Assembly: GCA_001460835.1 (NCBI GenBank)
Contig: CYKH01001711.1
Span: 1-58,440, forward strand
Direction: 5' to 3'
From: Bodo saltans
Taxonomy: Eukaryota; Euglenozoa; Kinetoplastea; Eubodonida; Bodonidae
DNA: 58,440 nt
This document shows positions 26,356-37,200 of the stretch, one piece after another. Each line of letters begins with the position of its first letter. Positions within the stretch are counted from its first letter, which is position 1. Position numbers and translations under genes: made by a program. The notes below the pieces were generated by a model. That model did not search any database. It saw nothing but the letters and a program-made list of their open reading frames with translations, and was not told where the DNA came from.

Positions 26356-28695
26356 ATGGACACCGTTACTGTTGTGATTATCATCATTGCCGCCGTGCTG
26401 GTGCTGTTCGGTGTGCTGTACTGCATGAAGAAACGTCGACAAGGGAGGTTCCAGGACGACGTGAAGCGCGTCCTGCAATTAGAGCTCCAGCACCGATTAG
26501 AGGAATTAGATGCGGCAGTGCACCGCACGGTGCTGGAGGCGTTGAATCACTTTCCCTCTTTAGATACACAAGAAGACGACGATTCATCTGTTGTCGTTGC
26601 CCAACTCCTCCGATCGATGGACGATCTCATCAGCGAGCACGATGAGTCGATTCCGGATGCGGTGGAGTTGCACGCGGCGTTGCTTGCAGAGAAGGCAGTT
26701 CTGTTGCATTGCGAGAAGGGAACCAGTATCTTCTACAACGCGTTGGACATGCTGATGCAATCAGAAGTAGGACAAGTGTTACGCTCCAATAGCGACGACG
26801 CCTCTCACGACGGTGATGATAACGTTGAGGGTGGCTACCGTGTTCCCAAAGCAGGCTGTTGCTATCGCATGTTGTGCTGTGTGCACAAGAGCTGGGAGAA
26901 AAAGCAGCTCACGAAGCGGCGACGTGTGTGGTATTACAACCTTGCGCACCGAATATGCAGTGGACGAACAGGGCAGGAGCGCATAGCCGGTCGTAGTCAT
27001 GGGGCGGAGAGTGACGACGAAATCGATTTTGAAATGTCGATTCATCCGCAACGAAAGTATTTGTATTCAGGAGGGCTTCTCCGACGGCACTACGCGGAGG
27101 TGACGAAAGACGCGCAGCCTTTTGTGTACATTGACAACGATGGGGAGGTGATGGTGTCGGCTACTGAGGGAATGTGGAGCAAACACGAGTCTGCATCGTG
27201 GCTGCGGCGATGCTTCTCCGCATCTGCTCCTGTGGATGAGAGCGATGACGATGCCTACTTCGGAGCCCAGCACCGCCGCGAGGACGTCTACTCGTACCTG
27301 TACAACGTCGACCATCTCATCTCGAATCTTAATCTCTCCTTCACCACGAAGAAATCTCACGATGAAATTGTTCGATTCGACGCTGAAGTGAAGCAGTGGG
27401 CCCAGTGCGTCAAGCAAAAACTGTGCATACGAGCTGCCTCTCGGTGGAGCACTCTGCTGACAAAGCGATGCGAAGTATTTTTGAATGCGCCGGAGATAGT
27501 CCTGAGAATGTCTGCAAAGTCGATGGAAAGTGCCTCTGAAACATCTCGACGCATTGCTCAACCTCTACGGACTGACATTATTCTACGAAAGTTCTGGTCA
27601 TCTGAGATCATTCGCTTCACGCGGGCAATGATGTGCGAAAGTAGCGACGCATTTCGTAGCGACACGTTAAAGCGCTGTTGCGGCTATTGCTTGCCGATAT
27701 TCCCGTGGCTGGAGAAAGACTACAGCGATGATCAAAGCACAGTATCTAAACAGCTCACAGATCGCCTCGCACACCGCACGTGGCTATGCCGAATGCGGGA
27801 CGACGAGGTCAAGTGCGTCAGTGACGAGTTGGCGAGAACCAAACAGCGAATTACAGAGACGCTGTTGGTTCGCCCACGTCGTGCGTCTGGCGGCAGTGAA
27901 CCAGAGGTTGCTCAACATGATCATCATCATGCTGCACCTCAAGAGGCGACTCGAGACGAGCGGCCTGTGTTTTTAGACGGCCCACCGATGCCTCCCGCTC
28001 GAACGGACTTGCAGTTCACTCCACCCAACAACGATGACGATCGCGCTGCAGGGCGCAACAACAGCACCACACCGCAGTGCGTTCTCAGAGCGATCCCTGG
28101 GGACGTTGTGCGTGGAGTCTTTGAAGAGCTACAGGAGAGGCTTGATGTCCTCGTGGATGATCTCGAGGCCGAGTGCGCTGCTTTGTATCTGCAAGAGATG
28201 TGGAGTGGTGGCGCAGTGGCGGCAACACAACAAGAAATTCAGCAGGTAACCTCCAAGGCATCGTTGGACATTCGAAAGCACGCCGCCGAGATCGGTGTGA
28301 TGTGCAAAGTTTATCAGCGAACGCGCGTGCTGTGTGCGGCAGGCCGTGCCCTTTCCCAGCGTCACGCAAGCGACGACGCACTGCAGATGGTGGCGGTTGC
28401 CCTCCACTCTCTTCGCGAGGTGCTGTTGGAAGCGAAGGAGGCAAGGAATCACTTTGAAGAGGAGGAACAGCGAGAGGGTGGGCGATCACGAACATCAGAC
28501 GATTCGATCGGAAGTAGTGGTGGCGCGGGTGGCCTATGGATGCTTCTAGAGCAGCCCGATGCTGTGGCTGCGGACGTTGTCACCGGTAAGCGCCAGTTGC
28601 TGTTTCCTTGGCACCGGGTTTTGGTGTCGTACAACTTTTATGCGCAACTGTTGCAGAAGAATCCAGTGACTCTCCAATTCATCTACTCCGACTGA
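26356..28695 (+). CDS. Large unknown protein with N-terminal membrane anchor
   Basis: About 779 residues from the ATG at 26356. I prefer this to an upstream in-frame extension into T-rich DNA because it opens directly into a TM helix (VTVVIIIIAAVLVLFGVLYC, residues about 4-23) followed by a basic MKKRRQGR stop-transfer, implying a cytosolic C-terminus. The rest is mostly helical, with acidic and basic stretches and a Pro/Asn-rich linker around residue 540. No known domain is recognised. It may tether a soluble helical scaffold to the ER or another membrane. Confidence 0.7.
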   Translation: MDTVTVVIIIIAAVLVLFGVLYCMKKRRQGRFQDDVKRVLQLELQHRLEELDAAVHRTVLEALNHFPSLDTQEDDDSSVVVAQLLRSMDDLISEHDESIPDAVELHAALLAEKAVLLHCEKGTSIFYNALDMLMQSEVGQVLRSNSDDASHDGDDNVEGGYRVPKAGCCYRMLCCVHKSWEKKQLTKRRRVWYYNLAHRICSGRTGQERIAGRSHGAESDDEIDFEMSIHPQRKYLYSGGLLRRHYAEVTKDAQPFVYIDNDGEVMVSATEGMWSKHESASWLRRCFSASAPVDESDDDAYFGAQHRREDVYSYLYNVDHLISNLNLSFTTKKSHDEIVRFDAEVKQWAQCVKQKLCIRAASRWSTLLTKRCEVFLNAPEIVLRMSAKSMESASETSRRIAQPLRTDIILRKFWSSEIIRFTRAMMCESSDAFRSDTLKRCCGYCLPIFPWLEKDYSDDQSTVSKQLTDRLAHRTWLCRMRDDEVKCVSDELARTKQRITETLLVRPRRASGGSEPEVAQHDHHHAAPQEATRDERPVFLDGPPMPPARTDLQFTPPNNDDDRAAGRNNSTTPQCVLRAIPGDVVRGVFEELQERLDVLVDDLEAECAALYLQEMWSGGAVAATQQEIQQVTSKASLDIRKHAAEIGVMCKVYQRTRVLCAAGRALSQRHASDDALQMVAVALHSLREVLLEAKEARNHFEEEEQREGGRSRTSDDSIGSSGGAGGLWMLLEQPDAVAADVVTGKRQLLFPWHRVLVSYNFYAQLLQKNPVTLQFIYSD

Positions 28696-29014
28696 TCTGG
28701 TGGGAGTTGACGCTGCTTTTTTTTTTCCCCCTCTTTATTTCGCCCGAATCAGCATGAGCGACAAGCTTCACTTTCGGTCCTTCGTCTCCTCCCCGTTGTT
28801 GTTGATTTATTATCCTGTGTTTGATTTGATGCAAGTGTGTGACTTTGAATTCTGCTTTGCTGTACACTCCCAATTCATTCAAGCACAAACGAATGCTTGA
28901 CGACTTTAATGGTTTACGAAGCCATGCTTGTTGTTGCGTTGTTGTTATCGTAAGCGCACTTGGTAACTAAGGAAACGTTGGACACACGCATCACACATTC
29001 ATTGCTCCCCACGC
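28696..29014. other. Intergenic region with acceptor tract and small upstream ORF
   Basis: A long T/C tract ending in AATCAG at 28717-28752 is a strong trans-splice acceptor candidate. It is followed at once by an ATG at 28754 opening a 48-codon frame to 28900 with no recognisable features. If the acceptor serves the PIF1-like gene at 29015, this frame would be an upstream ORF. Confidence 0.45.
28717..28752 (+). promoter_or_regulatory. Probable spliced-leader acceptor
   Basis: Thirteen T, then C5, CTCTTTATTTCGCCCGAATCAG: one of the clearest polypyrimidine-AG signals in the window. Confidence 0.5.
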
Positions 29015-30799
29015 ATGATCGCAGCACGTGCCCTACCAAAGAAGGAAAAGTTGACAGCAAGTGGTGTGCTCGGCAAGATCACTGTCATGAGCGCGTCTGG
29101 AGAACGAATTGGCCAGTGGGGCGGCACGGAGTGTTTTCTTAGCAAGCAGACCGGAGTGGGCCCTTGCCTCATTGTGCGTTCCAGCAGACACAAGAGTGAA
29201 CAGGGAACATTCTTCAAATTGACCGATGTGATCTCCGTGATTGCCACGTACGCCCACACAGGGAAGCTGACGGTGGTAGTAAAGTATCAGCTGCACAAGT
29301 GCACGGTGTTGGTGGATGCCAACCGAGAAGACATTCCACAGCTGCAACACATGGCGGGGCTGCTGCAGAATCAACTCCGCTGGCATGAAATCGAAATTGA
29401 TGTTGCAGTGCCAAAGAGGGGACGAGGGCGTGGTAGAGGAGCCAACGACTCTGAGCCTGTGAATGATGTGCGAGAGTTGCCGCAAGATGTAGAGGTTGAG
29501 GTCGCTCTGCCGCCCAACTTTCTCCCAAAAGGAGACGCCGCCTTCGCAACACAACAAGACGATGAGGATGACGATCCCAACACACGTATTGCGAAGCTGC
29601 TGGGCATGAGCACCGAAGCAGCTGCAGCAGCACCAGAGCCATCGCGTCCTAGCGCACACAAAACTGCGGCGCCAGTCCCCCCCACCCGCAACATCCGCAC
29701 CTCCACTGGCCTCACCGTTGAGCGTGATCTCACAGCAGAGCAACGCCTGGCGCTGCAATTCGTTCGTCAAGGACACAACGTATTCATCACAGGATCGGGT
29801 GGCACGGGCAAGTCGGACTGGTTGTCCTTCATGCTGAGATCAGGCCTGCATCATAAAGGCGACAACGTCGCGGTGACGGCGTTGACTGGCATCACGGCAA
29901 GGAATATCGGTGGCCAGACAGTTCACGCCTTCAGCGGCATTGGCCGTGGGGAGGTATCCACGGAGGCTATGATTCAGCGGGTACAGAGCAGGCCAGAAGT
30001 AGTACGCTCGTGGCTCAGCTGCCGTGTTCTTATCATTGACGAGATCAGTATGATGTCGCCTAGACTATTCTCAGCGTTGGATAAGATTGCGAGGGCAGTC
30101 ACCAAGAGGCCTAACCTCGCGTTTGGCGGCATTCAACTGATCCTTGTAGGAGATTTCCTTCAGCTCCCACCCATCGATACAGACGAGGAGGGGACGTACT
30201 GTTTTGAAAGTGCCTCATGGAAGTCGGCAGAATTGCGCAGCGTCGCGTTCACCACAGACTTTAGGCACCAGGACGATGATAGCTTTCGAAGGATATGCGA
30301 AGATTTGAGGACAGGGTACGTGTCGTTCGCAGCGGAGGAGATGCTCGAGAGTTGCCACCGCCGTGTGCTGTCCAGAGAGGAAGAGAGGTCCACGACGCAC
30401 ATCCTCCCCCTACGCAAAGACGTGGACGCGGTCAATGAGGCGCAACTGGCGGCCCTTGATGACCCTGAGTTCTTCCGTTACCAAGCAGAGGATCAGGCGT
30501 CTATTGGGGGTATTGAGCTGGACAATGAGGTTGCCCTTGCACGCACGATAACATTGAAGCACCAAGCGCTGGTGGTGCTGGTTGCATCTGTTCCCAACTC
30601 TCGATTAGTGAATGGTGATATGGGCGTGGTGGTCAGGTTTGTGGAGCAGATCCACGGCCCCTCCTTGCCTGTCATACGACTTTTCTCTGATGGGTCCGAG
30701 CATGTCGTCCCACTTGTGCGTGTCGACATCGCCGGTCGATCGGGTGTATCGATTGCATCACGTACTCAGATTCCACTGCAGTTACCGACCCGGGAGTGA
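29015..30799 (+). CDS. PIF1-family DNA helicase, C-terminally truncated
   Basis: 594 residues. Residues 1-140 form an N-terminal region with no recognised domain, followed by an RGRGRGRG-type linker. The helicase core begins near 245 with the Q-like LTAEQRLALQ. Walker A is GSGGTGKS (29792-29815), motif II LIIDEISMMS (about 30030-30060), motif III GGIQLILVGDFLQLPPI (about 30124), and an FTTDFRHQDD region follows. The usual motif V (HKSQG) and VI (YVALSR) are missing: the frame stops shortly after RTQIPLQL, exactly where motif V should follow. A downstream segment (30974-31279) looks like the displaced C-terminus. PIF1 enzymes are 5'-3' helicases for replication and telomere maintenance, nuclear or mitochondrial in kinetoplastids. 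Without motifs V and VI helicase activity is not expected. Confidence 0.82.
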   Translation: MIAARALPKKEKLTASGVLGKITVMSASGERIGQWGGTECFLSKQTGVGPCLIVRSSRHKSEQGTFFKLTDVISVIATYAHTGKLTVVVKYQLHKCTVLVDANREDIPQLQHMAGLLQNQLRWHEIEIDVAVPKRGRGRGRGANDSEPVNDVRELPQDVEVEVALPPNFLPKGDAAFATQQDDEDDDPNTRIAKLLGMSTEAAAAAPEPSRPSAHKTAAPVPPTRNIRTSTGLTVERDLTAEQRLALQFVRQGHNVFITGSGGTGKSDWLSFMLRSGLHHKGDNVAVTALTGITARNIGGQTVHAFSGIGRGEVSTEAMIQRVQSRPEVVRSWLSCRVLIIDEISMMSPRLFSALDKIARAVTKRPNLAFGGIQLILVGDFLQLPPIDTDEEGTYCFESASWKSAELRSVAFTTDFRHQDDDSFRRICEDLRTGYVSFAAEEMLESCHRRVLSREEERSTTHILPLRKDVDAVNEAQLAALDDPEFFRYQAEDQASIGGIELDNEVALARTITLKHQALVVLVASVPNSRLVNGDMGVVVRFVEQIHGPSLPVIRLFSDGSEHVVPLVRVDIAGRSGVSIASRTQIPLQLPTRE

Positions 30800-31480
30800 C
30801 AAGTGGCACACGTCCCGTACTGGGAGGGCAGGCGTAGCTAACGGGAACTGTTCAGTCACAAAGTCGTTCCGGTTCGCATGCACCGACACAGGGCACATGC
30901 TAGGGTTCCGCTGGACGTATAAAGTAGCAACCTAAACTCACAAAAGTTTCGGCTGGGTGCCCACTAACGCAAGGAGCTAGCTTGGAAGGGCTTCCTAGGG
31001 GAAGTTGCCGTTGTCCTCGTTCTCTCTCGAGAACGTGACAACTTCTTACGGCAATCTCGTCAACTCAATACCACCGCTGATGGCTCAAAGAAAAAGAAGA
31101 GACATCGATCTCCCGACCCATCACAAGAACAGTCACGTGCTGTTGTAGCGTCGTCACCAGCGACTAGCAGACGAACCCATTTTTCTGTGTCGCGAGGCAC
31201 GTCTGTTGGCACGACTGCATCTGCTGCAGCAGCCGCAGCACCGCCTCAGTTACAAATGCTGGTGGATGACGAGGAATAGGAAGCATATCCTAAATGGCAA
31301 ACATAGACGACATTGATAAAATCCTTTCTTTGCACCACACCCAACGGCACATAGATATATCCACATAAGGTTTGCAACGCATTATCAGAAGTTCTGACAT
31401 TTGACTTTTCTCGACCGTTTTGTGTTCAAGAGTTTTGTTTTGCTCGTCCTTTTCGTCCTTGAATTGAGAGATTTTCACAG
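30800..31480. other. Disrupted C-terminal part of the PIF1 gene plus intergenic DNA
   Basis: Immediately after the PIF1 stop, about 170 bp has no helicase-like frame. From about 30974 to the TAG at 31277-31279 a plus-strand frame is open; it reads GEVAVVLVLSRERDNF, resembling PIF1 motif VI (GxxYVALSRxR), then a Lys/Ser/Ala-rich tail typical of a protein end. After 31279 there is only A/T-rich intergenic DNA with a T/C tract at 31425-31455 before the next gene. Confidence 0.5.
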
Positions 31481-32232
31481 ATGCCCCAGGATAAGCGGCT
31501 TATCATCAGCAAAGCGGTGGTTCACAAGGTGCAACGTGTGTCTGCGGAAGCAAAAAAGAAGCCAGAGGATGTTGCGATTGAGCTTGCTTTCATTATCCCA
31601 GCCATCATTCTTCAACGAGACACGACCATCACCTCTCGACCATCACCTCTCGACTCATCGCTGTGAGCCACGCCGTGTACCCGAAGAACGGCCAGAGCAC
31701 CGTGCTGATTGTGCCAAAGGTCATTGCACATGACTGCAGCAAGATTAACAAACGTCACTCGTATTTCGACGCTGTTGTGGCCGCCGAAGCGATTTGCAGA
31801 CGTGGCGATGAGGATAGTGAGAAGAGAGCACTGCAAGTTGCTCGAACCTTCACTCATTTCGTGGTCGACGCTCGCATTGTGACGAAGCTGCCCAGGTGCA
31901 TCGCTGATGCTTGTGCCGCCACTGCTTCCTCATCCTCCTCGAATGCAAAGACCATCACTCCCCTCACAGACCTGGAGGAGCGTGAGAGCCTCGCACCACG
32001 CTTGGCCACCATTGGCAAGGGCGGCATTATCCGCACCACTGCTCACGGCCAGTGCTACTTCCGCCTCGGCCACGGAGGCATGACCGCAGGAGACATCTGC
32101 GAGAACGCAAAGAACGTCATTCACGCAGTGAAGCAGGAGTACCCAAGTGCGTTTAAGTTTATTGAGGAGTTCCAACTGACGTCAAGAGTGACCACGAGCA
32201 TAAGGTTTATGGCGGTGGGGATCAAGAAGTAA
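31481..32232 (+). pseudogene. Ribosomal L1-domain protein (Utp30/Cic1/RSL1D1-like), interrupted
   Basis: The first part (31481-31666) begins MPQDKRLIISKAVVHKVQRV and the second (31663-32232) continues with SHAVYPKNGQSTVLIVPKVI. The end, TAHGQCYFRLGHGGMTAGDI...NAKNVIHAVKQEYP...LTSRVTTSIRFMAVG, fits the closing strand-helix-strand of the L1 fold (GxxxxRVGH, later TTRSVALPVY in RSL1D1). Together the parts make about 245 residues. Proteins of this group act in nucleolar pre-60S or 90S assembly. The frame changes at a 14-bp tandem duplication (31623-31650). Confidence 0.65.
31623..31650 (+). repeat. 14-bp tandem duplication, frame-shifting
   Basis: CGACCATCACCTCT occurs twice back to back. With a single copy the L1-domain frame would read through from LQRDTTITS to the AVSHAVYP segment. 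Confidence 0.92.
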
Positions 32233-32437
32233 AATTAGGACGAGGTGTGGCTGGCACCCTGCAGCAGATGTCAAACAGTACGGTTAATACAATGTGCGTT
32301 GTTGAAGTGAAACTGATTTTTTTCTTACTCCTGGTGTTTGACTCACGGCTAGCTTGAAATTAGGGTTGTCCTCTCTTAACTTTGGAAGAAAAGCGTATTT
32401 GAGAAATTATTTCAGCAATTTGATTTTTGTTTTTACG

Positions 32438-33907
32438 ATGAACCCCTCGCAGTCGAACTCAACCTCTTCGTCTCAACAGCTGCCTCGCACTGCTGCACAA
32501 GTCGCGACGGACCTTAAGTACCTGAGAGAGCAGCGCATCTGTGAGAAGTTGGAGTATTTAGTGAAGCAGCTCCTCAAGCAGCAGCCTGAGGACCCTGTGC
32601 TGTTTGTCTGCTCGCAGCTTCGCGAGCGGCTCGCAGCGTCACGGAGCACCTCGGACGAATCTTGGTGGCTTCACAAGGACCATGAGGGTCGCGGCGTCGA
32701 CAACAGTAGCCATGATGATGCGGTATGTGTCGATGATGGTGCGTCGCAAATCACGACGAGCCCCAGCGCTCCGCACCCCACTGCCCCACTTCCCACGGCA
32801 GCTGGTGGGACGTTGATGACATACCCGCCTCCTCAAACGCCTGGAGGAGGAGCCACGGCAAACACGCCAGGCGCCCACTCTGCTGGGCCCACTGGTCACC
32901 CATTCTCGGGCAGTCTGCGCACAAGCCGCGTGACGACCCCTGCCGCAGCCCGCCCCTCGACCACCGGACGTGGAGGCTTAGAGCGCGATGAGTCAGCCAA
33001 GAGTGATCAGTCATACTTTAGTATTGCATCGGTAGACATGCAGGAGTTCCTATCAGAGTTCCGCGTTGCCCGCAATGAGTTTATGGGCACGCAGGGCGAT
33101 CGCATCAACCGCAACGACCTTGCGGAGATTGTAGATCGGGTGAGCATTCCTCTTCCTGATGTGAAGCTCATTGCCGACTTATTCGATGAAATGGTGGCGC
33201 CAAGTGGAGGAGCGGCGGTGACAGGGCGGCCAATGAGCAGCGAGCTACACCATCATGGCGTCGCGACATCGTCGTCACCCCAGCCCTACATAATGCCCAA
33301 CACCGGAGGCGGCAGCAGCATGCCACCTGTATCGCCCACGGATGATAGTGCGGGTGCAGGCTTCCCATTGCGTGTTGCCACCTCAGCCATTGATGGGTCT
33401 GACGCCACCGTCCCGTTTGAAGCATTCCTTGCTCGTATGAACTACAAAATTCAAGGGCGGTACCCACATGACGCAGTACGGCAAGTCTACTTATCCCTGC
33501 TGCGCACTGAGACCACTACCGTTGGTGCCTCCTCTTCACTATCATCACAGCAAGCTCACCGTGGCAGTGGAACAGAGGCGGCAGGGGACAACACTCCAAT
33601 CACAGCAGCGTCCAGCGGCGTGATTGCATCAAAAATTACTTTGCAAATGGAAGCAGCACAACAGGCAGCCAATGCTCTCATCAGCTCCCCTGCCAGCGGT
33701 GGTGTGCCACGGGGCCGTGCTATCGCTGAGGGTCTGTGGCTTGGCCTGGGCATCCGGTTATCGCCGGCGGAGTTGCTGCGCCTCACCAACCTTCTAGGCA
33801 TCGGACAGGGAGACAATGCACTGCTTCAATTGACTGACTTTTCTTCGCTCGTTGCTGCTGCTACGGGGCAGCTGACGAAAGAAGAACAGGAAGCTCTTGC
33901 CGCCTAA
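32438..33907 (+). CDS. Protein with RIIa/DPY30-like docking domain
   Basis: About 489 residues from the ATG at 32438 (the upstream in-frame sequence is T-rich UTR). Residues about 22-60, KYLREQRICEKLEYLVKQLL...QPEDPVLFVCSQL, fit the RIIa/Dpy-30 dimerisation-docking pattern: a helix ending in QPEDPxxF, then a second helix. The linker from 75 to 190 is Pro/Thr/Gly-rich. Two helical segments follow, DMQEFLSEFRVARNEF...NRNDLAEIVDRVSIPLPDV and VPFEAFLARMNYKIQG, that resemble degenerate EF-hand pairs. D/D proteins of this kind are abundant in the axoneme (radial spokes and PKA-like anchoring) of flagellates, so an axonemal role is likely. Confidence 0.72.
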   Translation: MNPSQSNSTSSSQQLPRTAAQVATDLKYLREQRICEKLEYLVKQLLKQQPEDPVLFVCSQLRERLAASRSTSDESWWLHKDHEGRGVDNSSHDDAVCVDDGASQITTSPSAPHPTAPLPTAAGGTLMTYPPPQTPGGGATANTPGAHSAGPTGHPFSGSLRTSRVTTPAAARPSTTGRGGLERDESAKSDQSYFSIASVDMQEFLSEFRVARNEFMGTQGDRINRNDLAEIVDRVSIPLPDVKLIADLFDEMVAPSGGAAVTGRPMSSELHHHGVATSSSPQPYIMPNTGGGSSMPPVSPTDDSAGAGFPLRVATSAIDGSDATVPFEAFLARMNYKIQGRYPHDAVRQVYLSLLRTETTTVGASSSLSSQQAHRGSGTEAAGDNTPITAASSGVIASKITLQMEAAQQAANALISSPASGGVPRGRAIAEGLWLGLGIRLSPAELLRLTNLLGIGQGDNALLQLTDFSSLVAAATGQLTKEEQEALAA

Positions 33908-34272
33908 GTGGTGTTGATCATCGCCCACAAAACATCATCGCATGCGAAAATCAAACCAGTTACGAAAACAACGACACAACATCGTCAACCAACAAAACAG
34001 TTTATGCAAACCCAAAACATGAAGTATGGAGATGTATCCAAACGAAATTTCACCCCACACGTGTACAGTGAAGAAATGCAGCAACCGTTACCTATTGCTT
34101 GTTCATCAAAAAAAAAGGTGTGCGCCTTTGATTTTCACCATTGGCCGAATGCGAAAAACACTATTTTCTGTTGTTCTCTCGCGTGTCACAAAGATCTTGC
34201 GCTGATCACACACACATCAGCGATTTATTTTTATTGATTGGGACGAAAGAGTAGGGGCACCACGAGCATCAG
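33908..34272. other. Intergenic region
   Basis: About 365 bp of UTR-like DNA with CAA-rich stretches and a short T-rich tract before the next ATG. No gene seen. Confidence 0.5.
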
Positions 34273-37200
34273 ATGAGCACGCCAGTCAGGCCTATGACTG
34301 ACTTTGATATGAGTTCAGCTGCATCCCTAAATGCATCGGCAGTGCGGCCGGATGCCCCAGATTTATCGGCGATGCCGTCGCAACTCGGCGGTGGTGGACT
34401 GCGACCTTCATTTGTGGCAACAGGCTCGAGAGAAATGGAGCAACGTTTTGCAAAACAAGTCGCAGAGAGCGAATACAAACTGCTGGAGGAACGAGGCCGA
34501 GCACATGAGCGTGAGGCGAGGCTTCGTGAGGAGCTCGCAAGGGAGCGGTCTGCCATCCCAAAACTTGTCGAGGAACGAGTGCAGCGAGAGTTGGCCGACC
34601 GTGAAAAGTCAACGAAGGCAGCCGAATCGAACGCAAGTCGTATTGGCGGCACCGGGCGCCCTGGAGGTGCACCGCAACAAGCAGACAGCGGGGAGGTCAA
34701 TGGTCTGAAGCAGCAACTGAGCGAGACGCAACGGCTCCTTGCCGACGCAGAGCGTCGCTACCAACAAGAGAAGCGTGAGTTACTAAACTTGCGAACAGCT
34801 CAGCTCAAGAATGAGTCCTCCAAACGAGGCCAAGAAGGCGACATTGTAGGCCGTGCCATGCAAGTCATGTCAGAATATGAAACGATTGTTCGCACCAGTG
34901 AAGAGAACAGCCTTGCGAGGTTAGCACATCACATGGAGAACTTCGAGAAGGAGTGGGTGCGTCGTACGAGGTCGTTCGAGGAGCGTAAGTCTGAGTTTGA
35001 GGCACATTTAATGTCCAAGGCACTCGAGGCGCTGCAAGCACACAATCAGGATGTGGATGCCATTGGTCAGGAAATTGCACAGAAGACATTAGATATGCTC
35101 CGACAACAGAGCTCCTCGCGACTGCAGCTCGAGGAGGAAGTCATGCACCACGCAGAGCAGTTTAAAGTGCAATACAAGGAAATGCTGGAAACTGAGTTCC
35201 GTGAGCGTTGCAGAATGTACGACGAGAAGCTTGCGGACCGAGAGCGCAACCTATCCACCATCTTGGAGCATGAACGCAAGCGCATTATAGAGGCTGAACA
35301 GAAAGTGATTACCGAGCACGAAGCGATGCACGTGCAGGCACTCAACGAGGCGATGCGTGATATTTCTCAACTCCGTGAGCAACTTGTTCGAGAACACCAA
35401 GAGCAGCAAGCAAAAGCAATGCAAGATTTGGTGGAGCGTCGCAATTCAATGCGTGATGAACAATCCCACGTCATTGCGCAGGTCAGCGAGCGTGTCAAGG
35501 ACGTCGAGCGGCAGTGTTTCGAGGCGGTGGATTCTGCGCAGAATGCCCTGAGGGAAATGCAAGTGCATCTCATCAACAAGGAAGCAGAAATGGCGAAGCA
35601 GCTGTTAGAGACCAGCGCAGAAAAGGAGCAATCACGTCTGAAGGAAATCGCAGCGTTGCGCCAGGACGTAGAGCGCCACTGGAAGGGAGTGGTGGAGGAG
35701 CTACGCAGTCAACATCTGGTGGACATTGAGCGTGTGACCGTCGGCTTCCAGGAGCGGTTGGATCGAGAGCACAGCGATCAACACAGCAAAGAGGCGGAGC
35801 TCCGTAGGGCGTATGAACAGCGAATGATTCGTGTGGAGGAGGCCGCTGATCAACGCTGGGCGGCTCGCGTGACGGAGGGAAGCAACGCCCTCGATCGCCA
35901 CCTTGAAGTCATTCAAGCCCTCCGTGACGACAATGAGCAGCTCTCAGCGCAACTCTCGAGCCTTCAACAGCAATTCATGCTGCGCGAGCAGGAGCTCGGG
36001 CAGAAAGTGGGACAGATTCAGCGTGAGCACGAAGCAGTCTGGCATCGAAAAATGGAAGAAATGCGCGTCCGCTACGACCAACTCCTTGACGAGGCACTCG
36101 GCGGGCCCTCTGGCGAGAGTGTGAGCCGAGCCGAGCATGAGAAGATTCTGGAAACGGTGCGAGAGTTGGAGGAGCGTTGCGTACAAATCAAGCAACACGA
36201 AGCCAACCGACTGCAACACGAGCGTGACCACCTTAACGAGTTGTGGAAGTCCCGCTTAGAGGAGGAGCGAGGCGATCGCGCCATCTGGGAGCAAGACCAA
36301 CTCAAGCACATGGGCGACCTCAGGGCAGAAGTCTACGCGGATGCCCGTCGAAAGGAAACAGAAGTTCTTCGACGGGCGGAGCAAGAACGCCTTCGATTCC
36401 ACGAAGAGGCCATGGGGCGCACGGTCGAGGAACGGAAAGATCGAGACGCCTTTGAGGAGCGTGTGCGCATCGAGGGGGAAACACGAGTCCGTGAAGCAGA
36501 GGAGGAGCTGAACGACGCGTACAACGAGAAGGTTCGCATTTTAGAGCGGCGTGTCGAGGAGAAGGAGATTGTGTTAGAACGTCGACGATTGGACCTGAAA
36601 CGTGAGTACACCGCCATGGAAGAGGCAAGCAAGAATCAAGCAGCGGAGTGGCTCGAAAAGGAAAAGCGTGAAATTTTATCCGACGTCAAGTCGTTCCACG
36701 AAAAACTCGTGGAAGAACAGCAGCGCATAGAGACCGACCGCATTACGTTCGAGCAACGCTTGACGCTGCAATACGCTGAGGCGTTCGAACAGGCCAAGGT
36801 AGCGCTGCAAGCCCATATCACCACCATCACACGGAATCACATTGAGTACTGGGCCTTGTGCGAACAGGAGTGGCTGCAACACCGCGCCGATGAAATGCGC
36901 CTCCTCTTCGAGCAGCGTGTTGAGTTTGAAAAGATGATCAAGTCTCAAACAAAGAGGGATCTGCATCATGAGCGTGAGAAGATCAACTCGATGTTGGCTG
37001 GTGAACGCGCAGCGCTGGATGCCCGTGAGAACGACATCTTTGCACGTGCTGATCAGATGCGCCAAGAGCTGGAAGCTACGGCTCGTGATCGTGCACTCAA
37101 TCTGTTGGACCAGCGCAACCAGATTCACGAGACTGCAGAGATCAAACGCGCCGAGGAGGAGGCAAAAATCTGGGAGCAGCTTGAGAAACGCATTCTCGAG

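Noticed and set aside
28754-28900. 48-codon ORF as a real small gene
   Set aside because: No recognisable features, and it sits between an acceptor tract and the PIF1-like gene; more likely an upstream ORF or UTR.
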